Positions 1 through 8,924 of a stretch of 48,820 bases of DNA are shown here, piece after piece (position 1 is the first letter of the stretch; each line of letters starts with the position of its first letter). A program made the translations under genes and the position numbers. The notes beneath the pieces were generated by a model. That model did not search any database. It was not told the DNA's origin and was given only the letters and a program-made list of their open reading frames with translations. The DNA comes from Vibrio superstes (lineage in GTDB: Bacteria > Pseudomonadota > Gammaproteobacteria > Enterobacterales > Vibrionaceae): positions 2,837,765-2,886,584 of the forward strand of contig NZ_BCUR01000004.1 in assembly GCF_003569005.1 (NCBI RefSeq). Reading direction: 5' to 3'.

Positions 1-70
<70 letters not shown>

Positions 71-125
71 ACTTATGTTTCGTTCTGATTAAATCAAAAC
101 AGGGAACCGAGGTTACCTTAATCAA

Positions 126-202
126 TGGGGTGGCTAACGAGATTCGAACTCGCGACCACCGGAATCACAATCCAGGGCTCTACCAACTGAGCTATAGCCA
201 CC
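126..202 (-). tRNA. tRNA-His(GTG)
   Basis: A 77-nt histidine tRNA with anticodon GTG and encoded CCA. It carries the extra 5' G typical of tRNA-His, opposite C73. It is the second of two His copies in the cluster; the other is at 473-549 and is identical. The flanking spacers are also duplicated, so the His-Pro unit arose by tandem duplication. Confidence 0.95.
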
Positions 203-247
203 ACTGATCTTTTGCTGCCATCGCATATTTGCCATGACCAATTGTAG

Positions 248-324
<77 letters not shown>

Positions 325-342
325 ACAAATTTTAGAGAACTT

Positions 343-418
343 CGTTTTTACCAGAGGGTTACCTCTAGTCCCGCTATTCTCAAAGGCAGGATGCACTATC
401 AAACCGTGCGATTCACCG
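343..418 (-). pseudogene. Decayed tRNA-Pro copy
   Basis: On the minus strand from 418 the first seven bases CGGTGAA equal the 5' acceptor strand of the adjacent Pro tRNA. A D-arm follows with GCAC/GTGC in place of GCGC/GCGC. The anticodon arm is disrupted, there is no recognisable TTCGAATC T-loop, and no 3' acceptor strand pairs with the start. The flank at 419-470 matches the spacer at 71-123 almost exactly, which marks this as a duplicated Pro gene that has degenerated. The left limit is approximate. Confidence 0.65.
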
Positions 419-472
419 ACTTATGTTTCGTTCTGATTAAATCAAAACAGGAAACCGAAGTTACCGAAATAA

Positions 473-549
473 TGGGGTGGCTAACGAGATTCGAACTCGC
501 GACCACCGGAATCACAATCCAGGGCTCTACCAACTGAGCTATAGCCACC
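473..549 (-). tRNA. tRNA-His(GTG)
   Basis: A 77-nt histidine tRNA, identical to the copy at 126-202, with anticodon GTG and CCA encoded. It follows tRNA-Arg in transcription order, as hisR follows argX in E. coli. Confidence 0.95.
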
Positions 550-593
550 ACTATTTTTTGCCAATACGCTGTTTCTGAAAACAAGCTTCCGGA

Positions 594-670
<77 letters not shown>

Positions 671-691
671 ATGCCCTATCGGCGGAGTGGA

Positions 692-720
692 ATAATACGG
701 ATATCACACTTTGCCGTCTA
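692..720 (-). promoter_or_regulatory. sigma70 promoter of the tRNA operon
   Basis: On the minus strand TAGACG (-35, 715-720) and TATTAT (-10, 692-697) are 17 bp apart. The -10 is followed by a GC-rich CTCCGCCG segment, the discriminator type linked to stringent control of stable RNA genes. Assigned by eye. Confidence 0.6.
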
Positions 721-964
721 GTACTTTTTCAGATTTTTTTTGTGTTTGCGCTTTTTTTCAACGAAAACGATCACTTACTGTAAGTTTCGAGATGTGATTT
801 AACCCTCGCCCCAGTAAAGATATGGTTTAATGCAACAATCATAAGATATATAATCACTCAACATTTACAACACCTTAACAGTTAGTTGTTCCATTTTGTG
901 CGAACTGCGTACAAATGTTCATCTGGTTGGCGCTTACTCAGGAATTAAAAGAGAGTTAATGGAT

Positions 965-1369
965 ATGTCTCGTAAACTTATTACCCTATTTACAGCCGCG
1001 CTTGTATTCTCCGGAGCTAGCTTCGCCTCTTCGAGCCAAGAAGATTATGACGCGATTGCCGAGCGAATTAAGCCAGTGGGCGATGTTTATCTTGCTGGAG
1101 CAGAACCAGAGCAAGAAGTTGCCTCAGGCCCTCGAGACGGCGCAACAATCTATGGAACCTTCTGTGTAGCCTGTCATGGTACAGGTGTGAGCGGTGCTCC
1201 TAAAATCAACGATGCTGCTGATTGGAGCGCACGTATTGCCCAAGGTAAAGAAACGATGGCAGATCACGCAATCAATGGATTCAACGCAATGCCTGCACGT
1301 GGTGCGTGTATGGATTGTAGCGATGATGAAATCATTGCCGCTATCGACCATATGATTGCCGACCTTTAA
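965..1369 (+). CDS. Cytochrome c5-like periplasmic monohaem cytochrome c
   Basis: A 134-residue secreted class I cytochrome c that would carry electrons in the periplasm. An N-terminal signal peptide (about residues 1-20, ending ASFA) precedes a haem motif CVACH. A C-terminal NAMPARG segment supplies the axial Met, and a nearby CMDC pair is typical of cytochrome c5. The ATG at 965 is preferred because an AAGAGAG ribosome binding site lies 9 nt before it; the in-frame ATG at 959 and TTG at 896 are alternatives. A strong terminator follows, so the gene appears monocistronic. The redox partner cannot be told from the sequence. Confidence 0.88.
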   Translation: MSRKLITLFTAALVFSGASFASSSQEDYDAIAERIKPVGDVYLAGAEPEQEVASGPRDGATIYGTFCVACHGTGVSGAPKINDAADWSARIAQGKETMADHAINGFNAMPARGACMDCSDDEIIAAIDHMIADL

Positions 1370-1384
1370 GGGTTTAACGACACA

Positions 1385-1415
1385 AGAAAAAAGATGGCCT
1401 AGGCCATCTTTTTTT
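1385..1415. terminator. Bidirectional intrinsic terminator
   Basis: The perfect palindrome AGATGGCCTAGGCCATCT is flanked by an A-run on the left and a T-run on the right. It can end both the cytochrome transcript and the convergent rep transcript. Confidence 0.85.
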
Positions 1416-1416
1416 A

Positions 1417-1464
1417 GTTCTTGGACAAGTTCTTGGACAAGTTCTTGGACAAATTCTTGTATAA
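1417..1464. repeat. 12-bp tandem repeat, 3 exact copies plus 1 degenerate
   Basis: GTTCTTGGACAA occurs three times head to tail (1417-1428, 1429-1440, 1441-1452). ATTCTTGTATAA at 1453-1464 is a decayed fourth copy. The array sits just after the rep stop codon, between it and the shared terminator. Confidence 0.9.
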
Positions 1465-1476
1465 GTCCTTAAACAT

Positions 1477-3492
1477 CTATTTTTTGAACATCGCCCTTAG
1501 ATTGGCAATATGGGCTTGCCCCTTCTCCATACGCTCTTCCTTGGTTTGTTCTTTCTTCTTCACTTCCCACTCTAAATCATCGAATGGAAGCTCATCTAAA
1601 AAGCGGCTTTGCGTTGGCTTGATAAGTTCACCGTACTGACGACGCTCTTTACATACCGTAAAGCTCAATTCTTTCTGTGCACGAGTAATGCCAACGTACA
1701 TTAAGCGACGCTCTTCTTCGACGTTATCTTCATCGATGCTGGTTTGGTGCGGCAAGATCCCTTCTTCAGCCCCCATCAAATAAACATAGGGGAACTCTAG
1801 ACCTTTAGATGCATGCAGTGTCATTAATTGAACCTGATCAGCCTCCGCGTCATCTTCACCACGTTCCATCATGTCTCGCAAAGTTAAACGCTGTACGACT
1901 TCTTTAAGGGTCTTCTCTTCTTTGTCGTAGTTGTCCCCTTCGAGATCAGCCACTATCCAAGTATAAAGGTCAGACACGTTCTTCATTCGCATTTCTGCGG
2001 CTTTTGGGCTCGCGGACGTTTCGTAGAGCCAGTCTTCATACTTGATATCACGTACTAGACTGCGAACCGCATCAACGGTATTACCGCGTTCAGCGTTATC
2101 ACCTACCCTCACAAGCCATTCGGTAAAGCGGCGCAAACTTTCTAAGCCCTTACCTGTAAGAGTTTGTTCTAATCCAAGCTCAAACGATGCTTCAAATAAG
2201 CTCTTGCCGCGCATATTGGCATAGCTGCCTAGCTTTTCTAGAGTGACAGGGCCTATCTCTCTTCGCGGTGTATTCACAATACGCAAAAATGCATTATCGT
2301 CATCAGGGTTAACAAGCACCCTTAGGTAAGCCATCACGTCTTTGATCTCAGCTCTAGAAAAGAACGAGGTTCCCCCAGAAATGCGGTAAGGCACTCGGTT
2401 TTGCATCAGTGACTTTTCAATCAAACGCGATTGATGGTTGCCACGATAAAGGATGGCGTAATCTTTATAATGGGTTCGGTTGACAAACTTATGCGCAATT
2501 ATCTCACCAGTAATTCTCTCTGCCTCATGGTCTTCATTTTTGGCCATGAGTACCTTGAGCTTTTCACCATCAGGTATCTCTGAGAAGAGTTTCTTCTCAT
2601 ATACGTGTGGGTTGTTTGCGATTAAGATATTTGCCGAGCGCAAGATTCGGCTAGTAGAGCGGTAGTTCTGCTCCAGTTTAATGAGCTTCAAGCTAGGGTA
2701 GTCTTCACCAAGTAACACCAAGTTTTGTGGCTTAGCACCGCGCCAAGAGTAAATAGACTGATCATCATCGCCCACCACCGTCAGTCGACCACGCTCACCA
2801 ACCAACAGCTTAACCAGCTCATACTGGCTGGTGTTGGTATCTTGGTACTCATCCACTAGCAGGTAACGAATACGAGCTCTCCAACGCTCTCGCACTTCCT
2901 CGTTTTGCTTTAAAAGCAATACGGGCATCAGAATCAAATCATCAAAGTCTAAGGCGTTATAAGCCACCATCTGGCGCTGGTACATCTCAAAACAGTCGGC
3001 AAATAACGTATGTTGTTCACCCTGCGCCGAGGCTCGTGCTTGAGCCGGCGTCAACATGTCGTTCTTCCAGTTTGAAATGGTACTGACTAGCTGGCGAAGT
3101 AAATCTTTATCACCGTCTAGCAAATCTTCCGTAAGCTCTTTGAGCATTGAAAGCTGGTCTTGGTCATCAAAAAGAGAAAAACCCGCCTTTAGACCTAGTG
3201 CTTTGTATTCTCGGCGAATGATGTTGAGGCCTAGGGTATGGAACGTAGACACCATCAAGCCTTTTGACTCATTCTTACCTAAAGTTTGCCCGACACGCTC
3301 TTTCATCTCTCGTGCCGCTTTGTTGGTAAAGGTTACCGCTGCGATATTGCGCGCCTTATAACCACACTGCTGAACTAGATAGGCAATCTTATTGGTAATT
3401 ACGCGAGTTTTACCTGAGCCTGCACCGGCCAACACCAGGCAAGGCCCTGACACAAATTTTACCGCTTGGTCTTGCTGTGGATTCAGTCTCAT
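1477..3492 (-). CDS. rep: ATP-dependent DNA helicase Rep (UvrD/Rep superfamily 1)
   Basis: A 3'-5' DNA helicase that helps replication forks pass protein blocks. The product has 671 residues against 673 in E. coli Rep. Walker A AGAGSGKT is at residues 22-29. The Walker B and Q-loop region reads VDEYQDTN and DDQSIYSWRGA, and the late motifs LTLHASKGLEFPYV and VGITRAQ are present. The start MRLNPQQ matches E. coli Rep, so the ATG at 3492 is used rather than the upstream in-frame codon at 3510. It differs clearly from the UvrD at 36354-38525. It converges with the cytochrome gene and diverges from vexR. Confidence 0.95.
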   Translation of the reverse strand: MRLNPQQDQAVKFVSGPCLVLAGAGSGKTRVITNKIAYLVQQCGYKARNIAAVTFTNKAAREMKERVGQTLGKNESKGLMVSTFHTLGLNIIRREYKALGLKAGFSLFDDQDQLSMLKELTEDLLDGDKDLLRQLVSTISNWKNDMLTPAQARASAQGEQHTLFADCFEMYQRQMVAYNALDFDDLILMPVLLLKQNEEVRERWRARIRYLLVDEYQDTNTSQYELVKLLVGERGRLTVVGDDDQSIYSWRGAKPQNLVLLGEDYPSLKLIKLEQNYRSTSRILRSANILIANNPHVYEKKLFSEIPDGEKLKVLMAKNEDHEAERITGEIIAHKFVNRTHYKDYAILYRGNHQSRLIEKSLMQNRVPYRISGGTSFFSRAEIKDVMAYLRVLVNPDDDNAFLRIVNTPRREIGPVTLEKLGSYANMRGKSLFEASFELGLEQTLTGKGLESLRRFTEWLVRVGDNAERGNTVDAVRSLVRDIKYEDWLYETSASPKAAEMRMKNVSDLYTWIVADLEGDNYDKEEKTLKEVVQRLTLRDMMERGEDDAEADQVQLMTLHASKGLEFPYVYLMGAEEGILPHQTSIDEDNVEEERRLMYVGITRAQKELSFTVCKERRQYGELIKPTQSRFLDELPFDDLEWEVKKKEQTKEERMEKGQAHIANLRAMFKK

Positions 3493-3617
3493 AACGCCAC
3501 CGAGATACAAAAAGGGCTCTAATCATACTGTTCACCTTACTCATTTCCAATCGAATTTTCCTTTTCTAAATGCTTACCTATGCTTACAAATGGTTGCATT
3601 TTAATAATTGAACAATA

Positions 3618-3641
3618 AAATGAATGAACGTTCATTCATTT
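3618..3641. promoter_or_regulatory. Operator palindrome, probable VexR (TetR-family) site
   Basis: A perfect 24-bp palindrome with core TGAATGAACGTTCATTCA lies 20 bp before the vexR start codon. Length, symmetry and the TGAATG/CATTCA arms are typical of TetR/AcrR-family operators. It is the only strong palindrome in the rep-vexR gap, so autoregulation and control of vexAB are likely. Confidence 0.7.
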
Positions 3642-3661
3642 GAGTGGAGAATGTTACATCC

Positions 3662-4234
3662 ATGACATCTAAAACCAAGCGCGAAGACATCTTAAAGGCT
3701 GCTGCGACTATTTTAGGTCGTGATGGTTTTAAGGGCCTTTCGATACAAAAGCTTGCGAAAGAAGCGAAGATGGCTGCAGGCACTGTTTACCTCTACTTCA
3801 AAGACAAGGATAGCGTGATTACAGAGGTGAGACTCTGGCTAACAAAGCAGGTTGCAGACATTATTCAGAAAGATGTGCTCCCTAATCAATCTCTTTATGA
3901 AAGGTACGTAACAATGTGCCACAACATATGGAGTATTGGGGGATCTCAACTAGGGTTATTACAAACTCAAATTCAATATGAATCATTGCCCTCGCCTTTG
4001 AGTATTGAGATTCGAAATCTAGAGAAAAAACTGTTTGATCGACTGCTCGGTGTCTTTGAAGAAGGCCGGCAGTCTGGAGAACTTAAAAATTTACCCGATT
4101 CGGTTTTATACAGCCTAAGTCTGGAAAGCTGCGTTGCGTTAACCCGCAAGCACTTTCAAAAAATAGAACCCATCGACAGCAAAACTTATCAACTGGCCAT
4201 CCAAGCAAGCTGGGAAGCCATTACAACTAAATAA
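3662..4234 (+). CDS. vexR: TetR-family regulator of the RND efflux operon
   Basis: A 190-residue TetR/AcrR-family DNA-binding regulator. An N-terminal helix-turn-helix lies at about residues 5-55 (ILKAAATILGRDGFKGLSI through GTVYLYFKDKDSV), and a helical ligand-binding domain follows. The ATG at 3662 is chosen; a GTG at 3644 is in frame but falls within the leader. The gene is followed after 15 bp by the membrane-fusion and RND genes. This order matches vexRAB of Vibrio cholerae, where it also sits beside ilvC. The symbol rests on that synteny and family match. Confidence 0.82.
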   Translation: MTSKTKREDILKAAATILGRDGFKGLSIQKLAKEAKMAAGTVYLYFKDKDSVITEVRLWLTKQVADIIQKDVLPNQSLYERYVTMCHNIWSIGGSQLGLLQTQIQYESLPSPLSIEIRNLEKKLFDRLLGVFEEGRQSGELKNLPDSVLYSLSLESCVALTRKHFQKIEPIDSKTYQLAIQASWEAITTK

Positions 4235-4249
4235 CTGGAGAACCGTTCC

Positions 4250-5350
4250 ATGAAAAAGTGGACACTAATTATGCTTATTATTGCTATCGCCCTGTTCGGT
4301 AGCGTGATTGGCTTCAATATCTTCAAGCAGCAGAAGATAGCGGAATACATGGCGAACCGCCCTGAGCCAGAGTATCCAGTTACCGTAATGACGGCCTCTG
4401 CAGAAGAATGGACACCAAGTATCGACGCAATTGGATTCATCGAACCACTGCAGGGGGTAACACTGACTGCAGAAGCAAGTGGCATTGTGACTAAGATTAA
4501 CTTTGTCTCTGGACAGCAGGTTTCTAAGGGTGCCTCTTTGGTGCAGTTGGATTCAGATGTTGAAAAAGCGAACCTACAAAGTGCAGAGGCTCGATACCCA
4601 GCCTCGGTTGCAAAATATAAGCGTTACCAAGGTTTGATTAAGAAAGGGGCGATCTCGCAAGCAGATTTTGACGATGCAGAAGCCTCTTATCTATCATTGA
4701 AAGCCGATATTGCCGGTCTAAAAGCCACCATCGATCGTCGCGACGTGAATGCCCCCTTCGCAGGTGTGATTGGTATTCGTGGCGTCAACCTTGGTGAATA
4801 CATGCAAGCGGGTAGCCGAATCGCACGCCTAGAAGACATCAGTGTTATGCGCATGCGCTTTACCGTTTCGCAAAACGATATCTCACGTATCAATATCGGT
4901 CAGGCGATACGTATCAAAGTCGACTCTTATCCTGGTAGCACTTTTGACGGCACCATTTCAGCGATAGAGCCCGCAATTAACTATCAAAGTGGTTTACTGC
5001 AAGTACAGGCTGAAATTCCAAATACTCAAGGTGAACTAAGATCAGGCATGTTTGCTCGTGCACAAATTGTGTTGCCGAAACTTCAAGATCAAGTCGTGCT
5101 ACCTCAAGTGGCGATTACTTACACCCTATACGGTGATAGCGTATTCGTTCTCGATGAAGAAACTCATCGTGTGGCACAACGAGTCATTAAAGCCGGCGAG
5201 CGCGACCAAAACAACGTGCGAATCCTAGATGGCGTTAAGCCTGGTGAAGTGATCGTGACCTCAGGTCAAGTACGCCTGAGCAACGATTCCAAGGTAAAGA
5301 TTGTGGAAAGTGATGCCGCGACTCCACCGACTGAACTTCCGATGCTGTAA
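4250..5350 (+). CDS. vexA: RND efflux periplasmic adaptor (membrane fusion protein)
   Basis: A 366-residue periplasmic adaptor that should link the inner-membrane pump VexB to an outer-membrane TolC-type channel. One N-terminal membrane anchor or signal segment spans about residues 4-24. A lipoyl/barrel-sandwich half follows (GFIEPLQGVTLTAEASGIV), then a helical hairpin around residues 95-150, the second lipoyl half (VNAPFAGVIGIRG) and a C-terminal beta-barrel with a membrane-proximal domain. An AACTGGAGAACC ribosome binding site precedes the ATG. No outer-membrane gene is in the operon, as in V. cholerae vexAB, which uses a separately encoded TolC. Confidence 0.85.
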   Translation: MKKWTLIMLIIAIALFGSVIGFNIFKQQKIAEYMANRPEPEYPVTVMTASAEEWTPSIDAIGFIEPLQGVTLTAEASGIVTKINFVSGQQVSKGASLVQLDSDVEKANLQSAEARYPASVAKYKRYQGLIKKGAISQADFDDAEASYLSLKADIAGLKATIDRRDVNAPFAGVIGIRGVNLGEYMQAGSRIARLEDISVMRMRFTVSQNDISRINIGQAIRIKVDSYPGSTFDGTISAIEPAINYQSGLLQVQAEIPNTQGELRSGMFARAQIVLPKLQDQVVLPQVAITYTLYGDSVFVLDEETHRVAQRVIKAGERDQNNVRILDGVKPGEVIVTSGQVRLSNDSKVKIVESDAATPPTELPML

Positions 5351-5360
5351 GGGATAGACA

Positions 5361-8300
5361 ATGCGATTTACAGACATTTTTATAAAGCGCCCAATACTTG
5401 CGGTCTCTATCAGTTTTTTGATAGCTCTGCTGGGTATGCAAGCCATCTTCAAGATGCAGGTGCGTGAATACCCTGAAATGACCAATACTGTCGTTACGGT
5501 ATCAACCAGTTACTACGGTGCTAGTGCAGATCTGATCCAGGGCTTTATTACTCAGCCACTAGAGCAAGCCATTGCTCAGGCTGACAATATCGATTTCATG
5601 ACGTCTCAATCGGTACTTGGTAGTTCAACCATTACTGTCACAATGAAGTTAAATACAGACCCGAATGCGGCGTTATCGGACATACTCGCTAAAACCAACT
5701 CGGTTCGTTCTCAGCTTCCTAAGGAGTCAGAGGATCCTACTGTAACCATGTCGACAGGTTCGACAACCGCGGTTATGTATATAGGCTTCACTAGTGATGA
5801 ATTAGCTTCCAGTCAGATCACTGACTATCTTGAACGCGTTATTAATCCCCAGCTATTTACCGTTAATGGCGTATCCAAAATCGACCTTTACGGTGGTATG
5901 AAATACGCACTACGTGTATGGCTAGACCCTGAAAAAATGGCAGGCTTGCAACTCACCGCAACTGACGTGATGGGTGTATTGGATGCCAATAACTTCCAGT
6001 CCGCAACCGGTCAGGCAACAGGCGCTTTGGTTCTTTACAATGGTAGTGCCAACACTCAGGTTGCTAATGTTGAAGAGCTAAAAAATCTTGTTGTTAAACA
6101 AGATGACGGTCAGGTTGTACGCCTTAGCGATATTGCTAAAGTAACCCGAGAGAAGAGTCACGATATCTATCGTGCAAGTGCTAATGGTCAAGAGGCGGTT
6201 GTAGCCGCAATCAACGGCGCGCCAAGTGCTAACCCTATTAACATCGCAGCTGATGTTCTCAAGCTTTTGCCACAGCTAGAAAAGAACCTGCCAACCAACA
6301 TTAAAATGCAGGTGATGTATGACTCCACCGTCGCGATCAATGAGTCAATTCAAGAGGTAGCAAAAACCATTCTTGAGGCCGCTCTGATTGTATTAGTCGT
6401 TATCACCTTATTCTTGGGCTCCTACCGTGCGGTACTGATCCCTATCGTGACCATCCCGCTATCACTGATTGGTGTAGCTATGTTCATGCAAGCATTAGGG
6501 TTTTCTTGGAACTTGATGACCTTGCTCGCAATGGTATTAGCTATTGGCTTGGTGGTGGATGATGCCATCGTTGTACTGGAGAACGTCGACCGGCATATTA
6601 AGCTGGGAGAAACACCGTTTAGGGCCGCAATTATCGGTACGCGAGAGATTGCTATTCCAGTTATTGCAATGACACTGACACTGGGTGCGGTTTACGCCCC
6701 TATTGCCTTGATGGGCGGTATTACTGGCTCGTTATTCAAGGAATTTGCGCTCACCCTTGCGGGCGCGGTATTTGTATCCGGGATCATAGCGTTAACGCTC
6801 AGTCCTATGATGTGTGCAACCTTCCTTAAACAGAACGAGGAACCAAATCGCTTTGAGCAATTTGTTCATAACAAATTAGATGCTCTTAGTGAGTCTTATG
6901 CATCTGCACTCGGTTCAGTAATGCAACACCGAGGCGTTGTGATTGCCTTTGCATTGATTGTATTCGGTAGCTTGCCATTGCTGTTCAAGTTTATTCCAAG
7001 TGAATTGGCACCGTCGGAAGATAAGGGTGTTGTGATGATGATGGGTACTGGTCCATCAAATGCGAACCTAGATTATCTGCAAAACACCATGAACCATGTG
7101 AATGAACTCCTCAACGAACAACCAGAGGTGGCATACGCACAGATCTTTACAGGTGTACCTAACTCCAATCAAGCATTTGGTATTGCGTCTTTGAAACCAT
7201 GGAGCCAGCGTGAAGCTAGCCAATCAGAGATCACTAACCGCGTTTCTGGTTTAATCGCAGACGTACCTGGTATGGCAATCACTGCATTCCAAATGCCAGA
7301 ACTTCCGGGTGCAGGCTCAGGCCTTCCGATTCAGTTTGTTATCACTACACCAAACAGCTTTGAGAGTTTGTTCCAGATAGCAACCAACACACTTGCTGAA
7401 GTAAATGCAAACCCACAATTTGTCTATTCAGATCTCGACCTGAACTACGATTCAGCCACTATGAAGATCACCATAGATAAAGACAAAGCGGGTGCTTATG
7501 GCATTACCATGCAAGATATCGGTATAACCCTAAGTACTATGATGGCTGATGGCTACGTAAACCGTATCGATTTGTATGGCCGTTCGTATGAGGTTATCCC
7601 ACAGGTGGAGCGTAAGTTCCGAATGAATCCTGAGTCGATGAACAACTATTATGTACGTTCATCTACGGGCGATTCAGTGCCACTAGGCAGTTTAATATCT
7701 ATTGATGTTATACCTCAGCCTAGGTCTCTGCCTCACTTTAACCAGCTGAACTCAGCAACTGTGGGGGTGGTTCCAGCTCCTGGTGTGGCTATGGGTGATG
7801 CCATCGCATGGTTTGAAACGACTGCAGCTGAAAAACTACCGAGTGGATACAACCATGACTATATGGGTGAATCTCGTCAGTTTGTGACCGAAGGAAGTGC
7901 GTTATACACGACCTTCTTGTTGGCAATCGCTATCATCTTCTTGGTACTGGCAATACAGTTTGAGTCGTTACGTGACCCACTGGTAATCATGGTATCCGTA
8001 CCCCTCGCCATCAGTGGCGCTTTAGTGGCGTTGGCTTGGGGTCTATCAACGATGAACATCTATTCCCAGGTAGGATTGATCACACTGGTTGGCCTGATTA
8101 CCAAACACGGTATCTTGATCTGTGAGGTGGCAAAAGAAGAACAATTGCACCATCAACGCAATCGTGTTGATGCGGTAATGGCTGCGGCTAAGGTACGTCT
8201 GAGACCAATCCTAATGACCACTGCGGCGATGATTGCAGGTTTGATACCTCTAATGTATGCAACAGGTGCAGGTGCTGCACAGCGCTTTAGTATAGGTATC

Positions 8301-8432
8301 GTAATTGTTGCCGGTCTTGCTATTGGTACCGTGTTTACCTTGTTTGTACTACCGGTAATCTACAGCTTCCTTGCTTCCGAGCATAAACCGCTGCCTGAGT
8401 TTGATGAAAGCGAGGTCGTTGAATCAAGCTAA
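5361..8432 (+). CDS. vexB: RND-family multidrug efflux pump, inner-membrane transporter
   Basis: A 1023-residue proton-driven HAE1-type RND transporter starting 10 bp after vexA. It has the usual 12-segment layout with two large periplasmic loops: TM1 at about residues 12-30 and a membrane block near residues 335-500. A second periplasmic domain is followed by a final membrane block near 850-1010. The signature GLVVDDAIVVLEN contains the proton-relay aspartates D400 and D401. The gene ends at an intrinsic terminator, closing a vexRAB operon. The natural substrate is not readable; in V. cholerae VexB exports bile salts, detergents and antibiotics. Confidence 0.9.
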   Translation: MRFTDIFIKRPILAVSISFLIALLGMQAIFKMQVREYPEMTNTVVTVSTSYYGASADLIQGFITQPLEQAIAQADNIDFMTSQSVLGSSTITVTMKLNTDPNAALSDILAKTNSVRSQLPKESEDPTVTMSTGSTTAVMYIGFTSDELASSQITDYLERVINPQLFTVNGVSKIDLYGGMKYALRVWLDPEKMAGLQLTATDVMGVLDANNFQSATGQATGALVLYNGSANTQVANVEELKNLVVKQDDGQVVRLSDIAKVTREKSHDIYRASANGQEAVVAAINGAPSANPINIAADVLKLLPQLEKNLPTNIKMQVMYDSTVAINESIQEVAKTILEAALIVLVVITLFLGSYRAVLIPIVTIPLSLIGVAMFMQALGFSWNLMTLLAMVLAIGLVVDDAIVVLENVDRHIKLGETPFRAAIIGTREIAIPVIAMTLTLGAVYAPIALMGGITGSLFKEFALTLAGAVFVSGIIALTLSPMMCATFLKQNEEPNRFEQFVHNKLDALSESYASALGSVMQHRGVVIAFALIVFGSLPLLFKFIPSELAPSEDKGVVMMMGTGPSNANLDYLQNTMNHVNELLNEQPEVAYAQIFTGVPNSNQAFGIASLKPWSQREASQSEITNRVSGLIADVPGMAITAFQMPELPGAGSGLPIQFVITTPNSFESLFQIATNTLAEVNANPQFVYSDLDLNYDSATMKITIDKDKAGAYGITMQDIGITLSTMMADGYVNRIDLYGRSYEVIPQVERKFRMNPESMNNYYVRSSTGDSVPLGSLISIDVIPQPRSLPHFNQLNSATVGVVPAPGVAMGDAIAWFETTAAEKLPSGYNHDYMGESRQFVTEGSALYTTFLLAIAIIFLVLAIQFESLRDPLVIMVSVPLAISGALVALAWGLSTMNIYSQVGLITLVGLITKHGILICEVAKEEQLHHQRNRVDAVMAAAKVRLRPILMTTAAMIAGLIPLMYATGAGAAQRFSIGIVIVAGLAIGTVFTLFVLPVIYSFLASEHKPLPEFDESEVVESS

Positions 8433-8451
8433 TCTAGGGTAATTAACGTAA

Positions 8452-8477
8452 AAGGGCTCAGAAGTGAGCCCTTTTTT
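8452..8477 (+). terminator. Intrinsic terminator after vexB
   Basis: The stem AAGGGCTC / GAGCCCTT with loop AGAAGT is followed by a T-run. Confidence 0.85.
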
Positions 8478-8569
8478 ATATCAAAAACAAATATCTGTCT
8501 CGATATTGTTTGCGACAAAAGACGATGAATTGCTTAGAATATAACAAACGATTTTGGAGAAACGCCCCT

Positions 8570-8827
8570 ATGTTCGACCCTAAAAAACTAGAGCAGATTG
8601 CAAAGCAAATTCATGAATCTATGCCTCAGCCAGTGAAAGACCTAGGCACTGACGTTGATCAAAAAGTCCGTCAAGTCATTCAATCTCAGCTGAACAAGCT
8701 AGATGTGATCAGTCGTGAAGAGTTCGAGGTGCAAACTCAAGTGTTACTGCGCACTCGTCAAAAGCTAAACGAGATGGAAAAGAAGATGGCCGTTCTAGAA
8801 GAGAAGCTTTCTACTAAAGGCGAATAG
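8570..8827 (+). CDS. ubiK: Ubiquinone biosynthesis accessory factor UbiK (YqiC/BMFP family)
   Basis: An 85-residue cytosolic or membrane-associated coiled-coil protein that assists UbiJ in the ubiquinone-synthesis complex. It begins MFDPKKLEQIAKQI and has a long amphipathic C-terminal coiled coil (about residues 45-80), as in E. coli YqiC. The ATG at 8570 is chosen because TGGAG lies 10 nt upstream and the family starts MFDPK; the codon at 8510 would add an unrelated 20-residue tail. A strong terminator follows. Confidence 0.88.
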   Translation: MFDPKKLEQIAKQIHESMPQPVKDLGTDVDQKVRQVIQSQLNKLDVISREEFEVQTQVLLRTRQKLNEMEKKMAVLEEKLSTKGE

Positions 8828-8847
8828 CCCTCTCTCGTAAAAACAAA

Positions 8848-8880
8848 AAGGCTTGGTATTTTCATACCAAGCCTTTTTAG
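8848..8880. terminator. Bidirectional intrinsic terminator, ubiK/ilvC
   Basis: The stem AGGCTTGGTAT / ATACCAAGCCT with loop TTTC is flanked by A and T runs. It separates convergent ubiK and ilvC. Confidence 0.88.
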
Positions 8881-8924
8881 TTTAAGAGTACCGCCGAACT
8901 CATCGGAGGACTTTTAACTAGCGA

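Noticed and set aside
343..418. A functional tRNA with altered anticodon
   Set aside because: No 3' acceptor strand or T-loop could be found.
1477..3492. Rep as a second UvrD
   Set aside because: It lacks the C-terminal tudor-like domain of UvrD and matches Rep in length and start.
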